NCBI GenBank assembly: GCA_002691085.1
Contig: NZGX01000043.1
Coordinates: 2,394-12,653, forward strand
Length of the DNA: 10,260 bases
Source of the DNA: Rhodospirillaceae bacterium
Lineage (GTDB): Bacteria; Pseudomonadota; Alphaproteobacteria; Rhodospirillales; Rhodospirillaceae
Direction: 5' to 3'
Shown: one piece after another, positions 1 to 5,996 of the stretch
How the letters are laid out: every line of letters starts with the position of its first letter
Numbering within the stretch: the first letter of the stretch is position 1
Made by a program: the position numbers and the translations under genes
The notes under the pieces: model-generated
Database searches by the model: none
Told to the model about the DNA's origin: nothing
The model's input: only the letters and a program-made list of their open reading frames with translations

Positions 1-833
1 TCATCTATTTCTTTATTATCTACTCCACTCAACATTTCTAGGTGTAGTTTTAGCCTTGATAAGGGAGTTCTAAGATCATGAGAAACCCCAGCCAACATTT
101 CTGTTCTTTGGTTTATTTGTTTTTTTATTCTATCTCTCATAATATTAAATGCTTTTGCTGCTTGTCTTACTTCTAACGCACCTTCAGGTTTAAAGTTTGG
201 TACATCTCTTCCCTTTCCAAAGTTATCAGCAGCCCTTGCCAATCTCCTAACTGATCTTACTTGTGCATTGAGAAAAAGAACTGCAATGCCAAATAATAAA
301 AGAGAAGATCCTATCATCCATAAAACAAATATATAGGTTGTGGAGCTAAAAAGCCTGCTTCTGGGTGCCAATACGTTAAGTACACCATTTTTTAATTGCA
401 TATTTATTTCAACTTCTCTTGGAGAATACTCAAAATTTATTGTAAAAGGTCTCTCCAACTCTCTCCATAGCTCTCTGGTTAAGACGTCTGGAAAATAGCT
501 ATTTTCATCATATAATTTCTTTTTAGTTAAACTCGTACCCTCAATAAAATTAACCTTAAGAGACATAGTGTTTTTGGCATTTTTCTTGATCCAATCAAAT
601 TCCTCTTTAGTATTATAATCTTGGATAAAAAGACGAATGTGTGAGATGTCGCCAGCTAATCCCTGTGCTAATCTCTTTGACAATGTATCCCAGTGGTTAT
701 CATAAAAGATAAATGTTGAGATTATTTGCACTAGTATTAGTGGAACTATTATAATTAAAGCAGATCTTCCCATTAGTGTTGATGGGAAAAAACTCATAAG
801 ATAATTTATATTAAGTTTATTCAAGTATTTCAT
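1..833 (-). CDS. envZ: EnvZ-type sensor histidine kinase, C-terminus cut by the window edge
   Basis: Inner-membrane sensor kinase that would autophosphorylate on His and pass phosphate to the adjacent OmpR-type regulator. Translating the minus strand from the ATG at 833 gives 277 intact codons with no frameshift. Visible in order: a short cytosolic N-terminus; TM1 at about residues 24-44 (SALIIIVPLILVQIISTFIF); a periplasmic region of roughly 120 residues; TM2 at about 170-190 (YIFVLWMIGSSLLLFGIAVL); a HAMP linker (VRSVRRLARAADNFGKG); and the dimerisation H-box AGVSHDLRTPLSRLKL with phospho-acceptor His252. The ATP-binding domain lies beyond position 1. The start is 14 nt after the regulator stop, so the two are probably co-transcribed. 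The ribosome binding site is weak (TAAGAG), and Met13 is a possible alternative start. The H-box and neighbouring regulator make EnvZ very likely; the signal sensed cannot be read from the sequence. Confidence 0.93.
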   Translation of the reverse strand, partial: MKYLNKLNINYLMSFFPSTLMGRSALIIIVPLILVQIISTFIFYDNHWDTLSKRLAQGLAGDISHIRLFIQDYNTKEEFDWIKKNAKNTMSLKVNFIEGTSLTKKKLYDENSYFPDVLTRELWRELERPFTINFEYSPREVEINMQLKNGVLNVLAPRSRLFSSTTYIFVLWMIGSSLLLFGIAVLFLNAQVRSVRRLARAADNFGKGRDVPNFKPEGALEVRQAAKAFNIMRDRIKKQINQRTEMLAGVSHDLRTPLSRLKLHLEMLSGVDNKEID

Positions 834-847
834 TAAAGTAATGACTC

Positions 848-1546
848 TTAATTAGTTTTGAGAATGTATCCCTTACCCCTAATAGTTTGTATATACTTTG
901 GTTTATTAGGTTCTAACTCAATCTTTCTTCTTAATCTAATAATTTGAACATCTACAGTTCTTGGGTTGCTTAGGTTTGAGCCGAGTTTGATAATCCTATT
1001 TCTATTTACTATATTATTTTTATTTAATGCTAAAATCCTTAAGAGATCTGACTCTGCCAGAGTTAAGTCAATTTTTAAACCTTTCTTTGTAAGTAAATTT
1101 TTACTTTGATCATATATATAATTTCCAAAAGTAAGTTCTTCAAAATTACGAACTTGATTTTTTTCAATTCTTCTCAAAATAGCTTTAATTCTGAGGAGTA
1201 ATTCTTGTGGCTCGAATGGCTTTCCCATATAGTCATCTACACCTTTTTGAAGACCTTCAATCCTATTTTTTGATTCATCCATTGCTGTGAGCATCAGAAT
1301 AGGAATTTTGCTTGATTTTCTTATCTTCTCAGCAAATTGAAGACCATCTTCACCAGGCATCATTACATCAAGTACTAAAAGATCAAATTTTAATAATTGT
1401 AAATAATTTCTTGCTTGATCTGCTGAAGAAGCGGAGTTAACAATAAAATTATTGTCATTAAGAAATTTTTCTAGTAGGTGCCTTAACCGATTATCGTCAT
1501 CTACAACAAGTATATGAAAGAATTTTTCTTTTCTTTTGGATGTCAT
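848..1546 (-). CDS. ompR: OmpR-type two-component response regulator
   Basis: DNA-binding response regulator of the OmpR/PhoB family, 232 residues, the usual length. The receiver domain covers about residues 10-125: acidic pocket Asp16/Asp17, phospho-acceptor Asp60 in LLVLDVMMPGEDG, switch Thr87 in LMLTAMD, and conserved Lys109 in DDYMGKPFEP. The C-terminal winged helix covers about 135-232, with the recognition segment RTVDVQIIRLRRKIE and the ending YIQTIRGKGYIL typical of OmpR. The ATG at 1546 is the only good start and lacks a strong Shine-Dalgarno sequence. It is first in a two-gene operon with the EnvZ-type kinase and divergent from ilvE. In several alphaproteobacteria I remember a MarR gene (petP) between this regulator (petR) and ilvE; none is present here. 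Target genes are unknown. Family assignment is firm; orthology to E. coli OmpR is inferred. Confidence 0.95.
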   Translation of the reverse strand: MTSKRKEKFFHILVVDDDNRLRHLLEKFLNDNNFIVNSASSADQARNYLQLLKFDLLVLDVMMPGEDGLQFAEKIRKSSKIPILMLTAMDESKNRIEGLQKGVDDYMGKPFEPQELLLRIKAILRRIEKNQVRNFEELTFGNYIYDQSKNLLTKKGLKIDLTLAESDLLRILALNKNNIVNRNRIIKLGSNLSNPRTVDVQIIRLRRKIELEPNKPKYIQTIRGKGYILKTN

Positions 1547-1592
1547 AATGATATTTGCATACTTACTATTTTATTAAAAAAACTAAAAATAT

Positions 1593-1622
1593 AATCTAGA
1601 ACATTTGACGTATAAATGCCAA
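1593..1622 (-). promoter_or_regulatory. Candidate sigma70-type promoter for ompR-envZ
   Basis: Read on the minus strand there is a -35 box TTGGCA (1622-1617, 5/6 to consensus), an 18-nt spacer, and a -10 box TAGATT (1598-1593, 4/6). A start site near 1586 would leave a leader of about 40 nt. The -10 box lies inside the left arm of the inverted repeat 1592-1601. Predicted by eye only. Confidence 0.4.
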
Positions 1623-1640
1623 GATGATAACAGCAGATAA

Positions 1641-1669
1641 TTGTCTTATTTAGAAATTTTTTCTAGATT
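1641..1669 (+). promoter_or_regulatory. Candidate sigma70-type promoter for ilvE
   Basis: The -35 box TTGTCT (1641-1646, 4/6) and -10 box TAGATT (1664-1669, 4/6) are separated by 17 nt, giving a start site near 1676 and a leader of about 20 nt carrying the Shine-Dalgarno sequence GGGGAAG (1685-1691). A perfect TATAAT at 1675-1680 is an alternative -10, but it has no good -35 box and would put the transcript start almost on the Shine-Dalgarno sequence. Confidence 0.4.
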
Positions 1670-1695
1670 ACAAATATAATGTACGGGGAAGTTTG

Positions 1696-2577
1696 ATGTC
1701 GATACTGCCTTTTGATGATAGAGATGGTTTTATTTGGCTTAATGGTGAACTAAGAGAATGGAGATCTTCAAATCTTCATATTCTTACTCATGCTCTTCAC
1801 TATGGATCTGCCGTTTTTGAAGGAGAAAGGGTTTATAACAAAAAAGTATACAAATTAGCTGAACATACTGACAGGTTATTTTATTCAGCTGAAGTGTTGG
1901 ATATTAAGATACCCTTCACAAAAGAAGAGATAAACGAAGCTACTTATTTGGCAATATCTGCAAATTCTATAGAGGATGGATATGTCCGCCCAATTGTATG
2001 GCGCGGAAGTGATATGATGGGTGTTTCAGGGAAAGGTACAAAAGCAAATGTTGCAATAGCAGTTTGGCCTTGGCCATCATATTTTTCACCTGAATCTAAA
2101 ATGAATGGAATTAAATTAGATATTTCCAAGTGGAGAAGGCCGTCTCCTGAAACAGCACCTGTTTTTGCCAAGGCAGCAGGGCTATATATGATTTGTACAC
2201 TTTCTCATCATGACGCTCAGCAAAAGGGTCTTGATGACTCTCTCTTGCTGGATTGGAGAGGAAGAGTTGCTGAAGCTACAGGTGCAAATATATTTTTTAC
2301 TATAAATGGTGAAATTCATACTCCAGAGCCGGATTGTTTTTTAGATGGTATTACAAGAAGAACAGTTATAGAACTTGCCAAAAGTAATAATTATAAAGTT
2401 ATAGAAAGAATAATCATGCCCGAGGAAATGGCTGATGCAGATGAATGTTTTCTAACAGGAACTGCTGCAGAAGTTACTCCCGTTGGGTCTATTGCAAATT
2501 ATAATTTTAAACCAGCTGAAATTACAGAGTCATTAATTACGGCATATGATATTGAGGTTGGAAAGACAAAGGATTAA
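1696..2577 (+). CDS. ilvE: Branched-chain amino acid aminotransferase
   Basis: Cytosolic PLP enzyme, fold-type IV (class IV aminotransferase), that exchanges the amino group between Leu/Ile/Val and 2-oxoglutarate. It is the last step of branched-chain amino acid synthesis and the first of their breakdown. Protein of 293 residues. Visible motifs: substrate loop HYGSAVFEGERVY (35-47), Schiff-base Lys159 in VFAKAAGLYMICT, the EATGANIFF segment (Glu193), LDGITRRTVIEL (217-227) and cofactor-phosphate loop GTAAEVTP (255-262). A TTG one codon upstream (1693) extends the frame, but the ATG at 1696 is preferred: the Shine-Dalgarno sequence GGGGAAG ends 4 nt before it, and MSxxPFDxRDG is the N-terminus I recognise in alphaproteobacterial IlvE. 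It is the only plus-strand gene here, divergent from ompR and convergent with moaE, whose stop codon lies 10 nt away. D-amino-acid transaminase and aminodeoxychorismate lyase share the fold but match these motifs less well. Confidence 0.96.
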   Translation: MSILPFDDRDGFIWLNGELREWRSSNLHILTHALHYGSAVFEGERVYNKKVYKLAEHTDRLFYSAEVLDIKIPFTKEEINEATYLAISANSIEDGYVRPIVWRGSDMMGVSGKGTKANVAIAVWPWPSYFSPESKMNGIKLDISKWRRPSPETAPVFAKAAGLYMICTLSHHDAQQKGLDDSLLLDWRGRVAEATGANIFFTINGEIHTPEPDCFLDGITRRTVIELAKSNNYKVIERIIMPEEMADADECFLTGTAAEVTPVGSIANYNFKPAEITESLITAYDIEVGKTKD

Positions 2578-2579
2578 TT

Positions 2580-2610
2580 AATAATTTCTAGATTTCCCAA
2601 TTATTTTTTT
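2580..2610 (+). terminator. Weak AT-only terminator candidate after ilvE
   Basis: AATAATT (2580-2586) can pair with AATTATT (2599-2605) around a 12-nt loop, followed by a run of T continuing to 2610. The stem has no G-C pair, so it would be weak. It lies across the 3' end of moaE, so an ilvE transcript ending here would overlap antisense to moaE. Confidence 0.28.
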
Positions 2611-3052
2611 CTTTTTCATCTTGTACATTCGCTTTTACCCAATGGTTATCCTCATTAGTAATCTCTTTTTTCCAGAAAGTTGCCTCTACCTTCAAGAAGT
2701 CTATAATAAATTTACAGCTTTTTATTGCATCTTTCCTATGAACGGACGCTGTGCATATTAAGACGATTGGCTCTTCTGGTAAAATAATACCATACCTGTG
2801 TATAACTAATAAATCATCTACTATCCATTTACTATTCGCATCACTGACAATTTTATGAATTTGTTTCTCAGCCATTCCTGCATAGTGTTCTAATTCTATC
2901 GACGTTACAGATTTTTTTTTACCATTATTATCAAACATAAAGTCTCTAGCAATTCCTACAAAAGAGGAAATGCCTCCTGACCCAGGATTCTTTTTTATAA
3001 ATTTATCTATCTCTACACCTGGGTAAAATTGATCTTTTTTTATTAATATCAA
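2588..3052 (-). CDS. moaE: Molybdopterin synthase catalytic (large) subunit MoaE
   Basis: With MoaD it inserts two sulphurs into cyclic pyranopterin monophosphate to give molybdopterin, in the cytosol. Protein of 154 residues, normal for MoaE. Conserved elements: GGISSFVGIARD (26-37), ELEHYAGMAEKQI (53-65), VIHRYG (83-88), HRKDAI (105-110) and the active-site stretch FLKVEATFWKKE, where Lys121 and Lys128 have the same 7-residue spacing as Lys119 and Lys126 of E. coli MoaE. The start is TTG at 3052, one nucleotide after the moaD stop (TAG-A-TTG), with a G-rich stretch in the moaD tail as ribosome binding site. No in-frame ATG exists before the upstream stop, and the N-terminus MILIKKDQF fits the family. 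It is last in the uvrC operon. The codons for VIHRYG lie within a 20-bp sequence that recurs at 5962-5981. Confidence 0.95.
   Translation of the reverse strand: MILIKKDQFYPGVEIDKFIKKNPGSGGISSFVGIARDFMFDNNGKKKSVTSIELEHYAGMAEKQIHKIVSDANSKWIVDDLLVIHRYGIILPEEPIVLICTASVHRKDAIKSCKFIIDFLKVEATFWKKEITNEDNHWVKANVQDEKEKNNWEI
2793..2812. repeat. 20-bp repeated sequence, copy inside moaE
   Basis: TACCTGTGTATAACTAATAA on the plus strand. It differs at one base from 5962-5981. This copy contains TGTGTATAA, the exact complement of a consensus DnaA box (TTATACACA), but it also encodes the conserved MoaE motif VIHRYG, so coding constraint may explain it. Confidence 0.6.
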
Positions 3053-3053
3053 T

Positions 3054-3314
3054 CTAGCCCCCAGTTACTGGAGGAAAGAAAGCAATTTCTTTTGGGTTTT
3101 TTAGATGCGTATCATTTTTTACATGCTGAAGATCAATCGCGATTCGTACTTCACTTCTTCGTTTCTCAAAGACAATCGCATAATCATTTCCTCTATTTCT
3201 TTGCCAATCTAGTAGTTGCATAACAGTTTTAATGCTTGATGGTATATCAATAGTTTCCTCTCTTTTGCCTAATATTTCTCTTATCCAAGAAAAGTATAGA
3301 AAGTTAACTTTCAT
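3054..3314 (-). CDS. moaD: Molybdopterin synthase sulphur-carrier (small) subunit MoaD
   Basis: Ubiquitin-like sulphur carrier of 86 residues. Its C-terminal glycine is adenylated by MoeB and then thiocarboxylated, and the sulphur is delivered through MoaE. The diagnostic ending FFPPVTGG is present, with the double glycine as the last two residues (85-86). The N-terminus MKVNFLYFSWIREILGKREE matches the first strand and helix of the beta-grasp fold. The ATG at 3314 is 8 nt after the pgsA stop, and the stop is 1 nt from the moaE TTG, so moaD and moaE are probably translationally coupled at the 1:1 ratio the enzyme needs. The earlier pathway genes (moaA, moaC) and moeB are not in the window. 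Confidence 0.95.
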   Translation of the reverse strand: MKVNFLYFSWIREILGKREETIDIPSSIKTVMQLLDWQRNRGNDYAIVFEKRRSEVRIAIDLQHVKNDTHLKNPKEIAFFPPVTGG

Positions 3315-3322
3315 AATTTATC

Positions 3323-3880
3323 CTATATTTTTCCATTAATATATTTAGTGCTTAATTTAATATAATCAAAACCCGTTATAAGTGTTAGGATTCCTGCAAG
3401 CCATAGTAGTATTTCACCAACTATATCTGCAAATAGCCAATTAGGTGCATCCGACCCAACAATTAGGAAACCTAAGCTGACCATTTGGAGACCAGTTTTC
3501 CATTTAGCAAGAAATGTAACATGAACTATAACTTTAAGCTCAGCAAGGAATTCTCTTAATCCTGAAACTAATATTTCCCTTGCAAGGATAATCATAGCAG
3601 GTAATAAGGAAATATCACTTATTCGATTAAATCCAGCTAGCATGATTAATAAACAAGCAACTAGTAGTTTGTCAGCTATTGGATCCAGGAAACGGCCAAG
3701 TGATGAAACTTGATTACTCTTTCTTGCAAGATAACCATCAAAAAAGTCTGTTATACCTGCAATTATATAGATTGTTAGCATTATCCATCTATTCATTGGA
3801 TTATCGAAGTAAAATAAAAAAACCACCACAGGGATTACTAGGATTCTAGATAATGTTAATGTGTTGGGTAAATTTACCAT
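3323..3880 (-). CDS. pgsA: CDP-diacylglycerol-glycerol-3-phosphate 3-phosphatidyltransferase
   Basis: Inner-membrane enzyme that makes phosphatidylglycerophosphate from CDP-diacylglycerol and sn-glycerol-3-phosphate, the committed step to phosphatidylglycerol and cardiolipin. The complete CDP-alcohol phosphotransferase signature is present: Asp45, Asp48, Gly49, Ala52, Arg53, Gly62, Asp66 and Asp70 (D-x2-DG-x2-AR-x8-G-x3-D-x3-D). Hydrophobic segments include about 12-25, 33-48, 73-85, 90-105, 130-143 and 155-171, with the conserved REILVSGLREF loop at 101-111. Start: a TTG at 3892 would add four residues, but the ATG at 3880 gives MVNLPNTLTLSRI, the family N-terminus, with GAGAG just upstream and 14 nt after the uvrC stop. 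That makes 185 residues, a usual length. The uvrC-pgsA pairing is widespread in proteobacteria. Other family members (cardiolipin or phosphatidylserine synthases) are less likely given NLPNxLTLSRI and this neighbourhood. Confidence 0.95.
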   Translation of the reverse strand: MVNLPNTLTLSRILVIPVVVFLFYFDNPMNRWIMLTIYIIAGITDFFDGYLARKSNQVSSLGRFLDPIADKLLVACLLIMLAGFNRISDISLLPAMIILAREILVSGLREFLAELKVIVHVTFLAKWKTGLQMVSLGFLIVGSDAPNWLFADIVGEILLWLAGILTLITGFDYIKLSTKYINGKI

Positions 3881-3894
3881 TTTATCTCTCAATT

Positions 3895-5724
3895 CTAATG
3901 AAAAAAATTATAAATTTTTATTGCTAAACTCTTATTAATTCCATCAACATGAAGTAGATCTTCTATTGCAGCATCTTTAATATTTTTTATGGAACCAAAA
4001 TTGTTTAGTAAAGATTTCTTTCTTTTAGTACCAATTCCAGGTACTAAATCAAGCTCTGATTTAAATAAATTTTTTGATCTTTTTATTCTATGGCTTGTAA
4101 CTGCAAATCTATGGGCTTCATCACGTAGGCGTTGTAAGAAATATAAAATAGGATCGGTTTTATCAAATTTGCGCGCTTGTCTTCCAAATTGATGAATTTT
4201 TTCATCTCCTAGATTTCTATTTTTTCCCTTTGAAATAGCAATTACACCTACATCAACAATACCGAGCCTAGATAGTATATTATTAGTCGCTTCTAGTTGT
4301 CCTAAACCACCATCAATTATTAAAAGTTCTGGCCACGAAATACTATCTCTATTTGGATTTTCTTTAATTTCCCTCTCAAATCGTCTTCTTATTACTTCTC
4401 TCATGGCTGCATAATCATCCCCTGTGCCTGCACTTTCTCTGATATTATATTTTCTATAAGCTTTTTTATCAAAACCAGACTCTGTTACAACTACCATTAC
4501 ACCAATCATTGCATTACCGGATGTATGAGAATTATCATAGGCTTCAATTCTTTTTGGCACTTTGCATAAATGGAACTCTTCACTAAGTCTTTTAAAAATA
4601 GCTTTTTGACTAGCCCTGTTTGCTAAACGTCTTTTAAGGGCATTCTCGGAATTCCTAATGGCATGTTCCAAAATATTTTTCTTTTCCCCCTTTTTTGGTT
4701 GTATAATATTTACTTGTTTATTATTTTTCTTAGAAAGAGCTCTTCCGATAAGTGAGTAATCATCGGGTAATTTGTTAACAAGAATACTTTTTGGCGCTTC
4801 ATTTATGTGATAAAATTGTTTTAAGAATGCTTCAATAATTTTAGTTGGGTGAATCTCTTTTGTCTCATTTGGGAAAAAAGCCCTATTTCCAAAGTTCTGC
4901 CCGCATCTAAAAAAGAATACTTGAATACAAGTTTGTTCAGCTAACTGAGTGATAGCAATTACATCAATATCTTCTTCTATACTTATGTTTATGTCTTGAT
5001 TACTTTGTATTGAGGATAATGATATAATTCTATCTCTGTAGCTAGCAGCAGCTTCATATTTCATTTCTTTGCTAGCTTTTTCCATTTTGTCAGAAAGTAC
5101 TTTATTAATTTTTTTATTACCATCTTTAAGAAAGTTAATAGCTTCATTAACAAATTCCTTATAATTTCCTTCTGTAATTTTTCCAACACATGGTGCGCTA
5201 CATCTTTTTATTTGATGAAGTAAACATGGTCTTGAACGATTCTGAAATTCATTATCCTCGCATGATCTAAGATAAAAAACCTTTTGGAGGATGGTTAGTG
5301 TTTTATCAACAGAATCGGCTGATGCAAATGGGCCAAAGTATTTATTTTTAGAATTTTTTACGCCCCTATATTTTTTTATGCGTGGGAATGTAGATGTATT
5401 GTCGATTACTATGTAAGCAAATGATTTGTTATCCTTTAAAAGAATATTATACTTTGGTTTAAGCTTTTTTATCAGATTACTCTCAAGAAGAAGAGCTTCA
5501 AGCTCTGTGTGAGTTTCAATTATTTCCATTGATGTTGTTTCACTTACCATCCGCTGGTGTCTTTTAGGAAGTTTTCTTATTTTTGTATAATACACTACCC
5601 TTTTTTTTAGATTTTTTGCTTTTCCAACATACAAAGCATCTCCAAGTGAGTTTAACATTCTGTAAACTCCCGGGTTAGAGCTAAGATTTAAAACTGTGTC
5701 TTTTACAACTTGTAGACCTTTCAA
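3895..5724 (-). CDS. uvrC: UvrABC excinuclease subunit C
   Basis: Nuclease of nucleotide excision repair that cuts 3' and then 5' of the lesion after UvrB loading. 609 residues, full length. Domains in order: GIY-YIG nuclease (about 16-95; GVY 19-21, YVG 32-34, Arg42, Glu76); a four-cysteine set Cys155/167/175/179 with the spacing of the E. coli UvrC iron-sulphur ligands; UVR motif (about 205-240) for UvrB binding; RNase H-like 5' nuclease (about 390-545) with Asp397 in YDNSH, Asp436/437 in GDDYAAMRE, Asp471 in LIIDGG and His538 in RDEAHRFA; and tandem helix-hairpin-helix (about 557-609; VPGIGTKRKKSLL and VDGINKSLAIKI). The start is TTG at 5724, supported by GAGG 7 nt upstream and by family length. 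It is first in the uvrC-pgsA-moaD-moaE operon. I see no alphaproteobacterial-type LexA box upstream. Confidence 0.98.
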   Translation of the reverse strand: MKGLQVVKDTVLNLSSNPGVYRMLNSLGDALYVGKAKNLKKRVVYYTKIRKLPKRHQRMVSETTSMEIIETHTELEALLLESNLIKKLKPKYNILLKDNKSFAYIVIDNTSTFPRIKKYRGVKNSKNKYFGPFASADSVDKTLTILQKVFYLRSCEDNEFQNRSRPCLLHQIKRCSAPCVGKITEGNYKEFVNEAINFLKDGNKKINKVLSDKMEKASKEMKYEAAASYRDRIISLSSIQSNQDINISIEEDIDVIAITQLAEQTCIQVFFFRCGQNFGNRAFFPNETKEIHPTKIIEAFLKQFYHINEAPKSILVNKLPDDYSLIGRALSKKNNKQVNIIQPKKGEKKNILEHAIRNSENALKRRLANRASQKAIFKRLSEEFHLCKVPKRIEAYDNSHTSGNAMIGVMVVVTESGFDKKAYRKYNIRESAGTGDDYAAMREVIRRRFEREIKENPNRDSISWPELLIIDGGLGQLEATNNILSRLGIVDVGVIAISKGKNRNLGDEKIHQFGRQARKFDKTDPILYFLQRLRDEAHRFAVTSHRIKRSKNLFKSELDLVPGIGTKRKKSLLNNFGSIKNIKDAAIEDLLHVDGINKSLAIKIYNFFH

Positions 5725-5749
5725 CAGAAAACCTCACAAAATTAATAAT

Positions 5750-5778
5750 TTTTAAAAATATCCACTAAAAAATGTGGA
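5750..5778 (-). terminator. Terminator-like hairpin in the uvrC leader
   Basis: On the minus strand TCCAC (5778-5774) and GTGGA (5765-5761) form a 5-bp stem with an 8-nt loop, followed by TATTTTT (5760-5754). It lies about 37 nt upstream of the uvrC start and downstream of the candidate promoter, so it could end read-through from folB, attenuate uvrC, or do nothing. The stem is short. Confidence 0.3.
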
Positions 5779-5807
5779 AAAGTCTGTGGGAATAAATTGT
5801 GTTTCCG

Positions 5808-5836
5808 ATTATCAGTAAAAACTTTATTCAATTCAA
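5808..5836 (-). promoter_or_regulatory. Candidate sigma70-type promoter for the uvrC-pgsA-moaD-moaE operon
   Basis: On the minus strand: -35 TTGAAT (5836-5831, 4/6), exactly 17 nt, then -10 GATAAT (5813-5808, 5/6). A start near 5801 would give a leader of about 76 nt containing the hairpin at 5761-5778 and the GAGG ribosome binding site. In such AT-rich DNA some match is expected by chance. Confidence 0.42.
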
Positions 5837-5928
5837 AAAATAAATAATATTTATATGCCCTTCTAAATCATTGATTCTTATGTATTATTTTTTATTTTTC
5901 AGATAATTAATTAATAAAATTGTAAATT

Positions 5929-5996
5929 AAATACTAAAAGTCAATTTTTTGATGTTTTTTCTACCTGTGTACAACTAATAAGATTTTTTAGTATTT
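5929..5996. repeat. 11-bp perfect inverted repeat in the folB-uvrC gap
   Basis: AAATACTAAAA (5929-5939) and TTTTAGTATTT (5986-5996) are exact reverse complements separated by 46 bp. On the plus strand the right arm runs into six Ts (5994-5999). Only one G-C pair is in the stem. The enclosed DNA carries the 20-bp repeat at 5962-5981. Confidence 0.45.
5962..5981. repeat. 20-bp repeated sequence, intergenic copy
   Basis: TACCTGTGTACAACTAATAA, identical at 19 of 20 positions to 2793-2812 inside moaE. It includes TGTGTACAA, one base from a consensus DnaA box on the opposite strand. Unlike the moaE copy it is under no coding constraint. Confidence 0.6.

Larger units (their letters stand above)
1592..1670. 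repeat. 10-bp perfect inverted repeat spanning the ompR/ilvE divergent promoters
   Basis: TAATCTAGAA at 1592-1601 and its exact reverse complement TTCTAGATTA at 1661-1670, separated by 59 bp. Each arm contains the palindrome TCTAGA and overlaps the predicted -10 box of one of the two divergent promoters. The arms could be paired operator half-sites or simply two copies of the same promoter element; the sequence alone cannot separate these. Confidence 0.55.

Noticed and set aside
1543..1560. Five-codon upstream frame (MQISL) whose TGA overlaps the ompR ATG as ATGA
   Set aside because: Looks like a coupled leader peptide, but it has no ribosome binding site, and such a short frame arises easily by chance in this composition.
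1693..1695. TTG as start of ilvE
   Set aside because: Only 1 nt from the Shine-Dalgarno sequence; the ATG at 1696 has proper spacing and matches the family N-terminus.
1944..2171. 75-codon minus-strand frame inside ilvE
   Set aside because: Fully antisense to conserved IlvE codons, no family resemblance, no promoter or ribosome binding site.
2586..2594. TTCTAGATT at the end of moaE as a third copy of the promoter inverted-repeat arm
   Set aside because: Partly fixed by the moaE stop codon and final codons; similar TCTAGAT strings occur in the oxoprolinase coding region, so it is not specific.
3881..3892. TTG at 3892 as start of pgsA, four residues longer
   Set aside because: The extra residues MRDK are not part of the usual PgsA N-terminus, and the ATG at 3880 has GAGAG upstream.
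3989..4192. 67-codon plus-strand frame inside uvrC
   Set aside because: Antisense to the helix-hairpin-helix and nuclease region of UvrC; no recognisable protein.
5785..5793. TGTGGGAAT as a third DnaA-box-like site
   Set aside because: Only 6 of 9 positions agree with TGTGNATAA, too weak in this composition.
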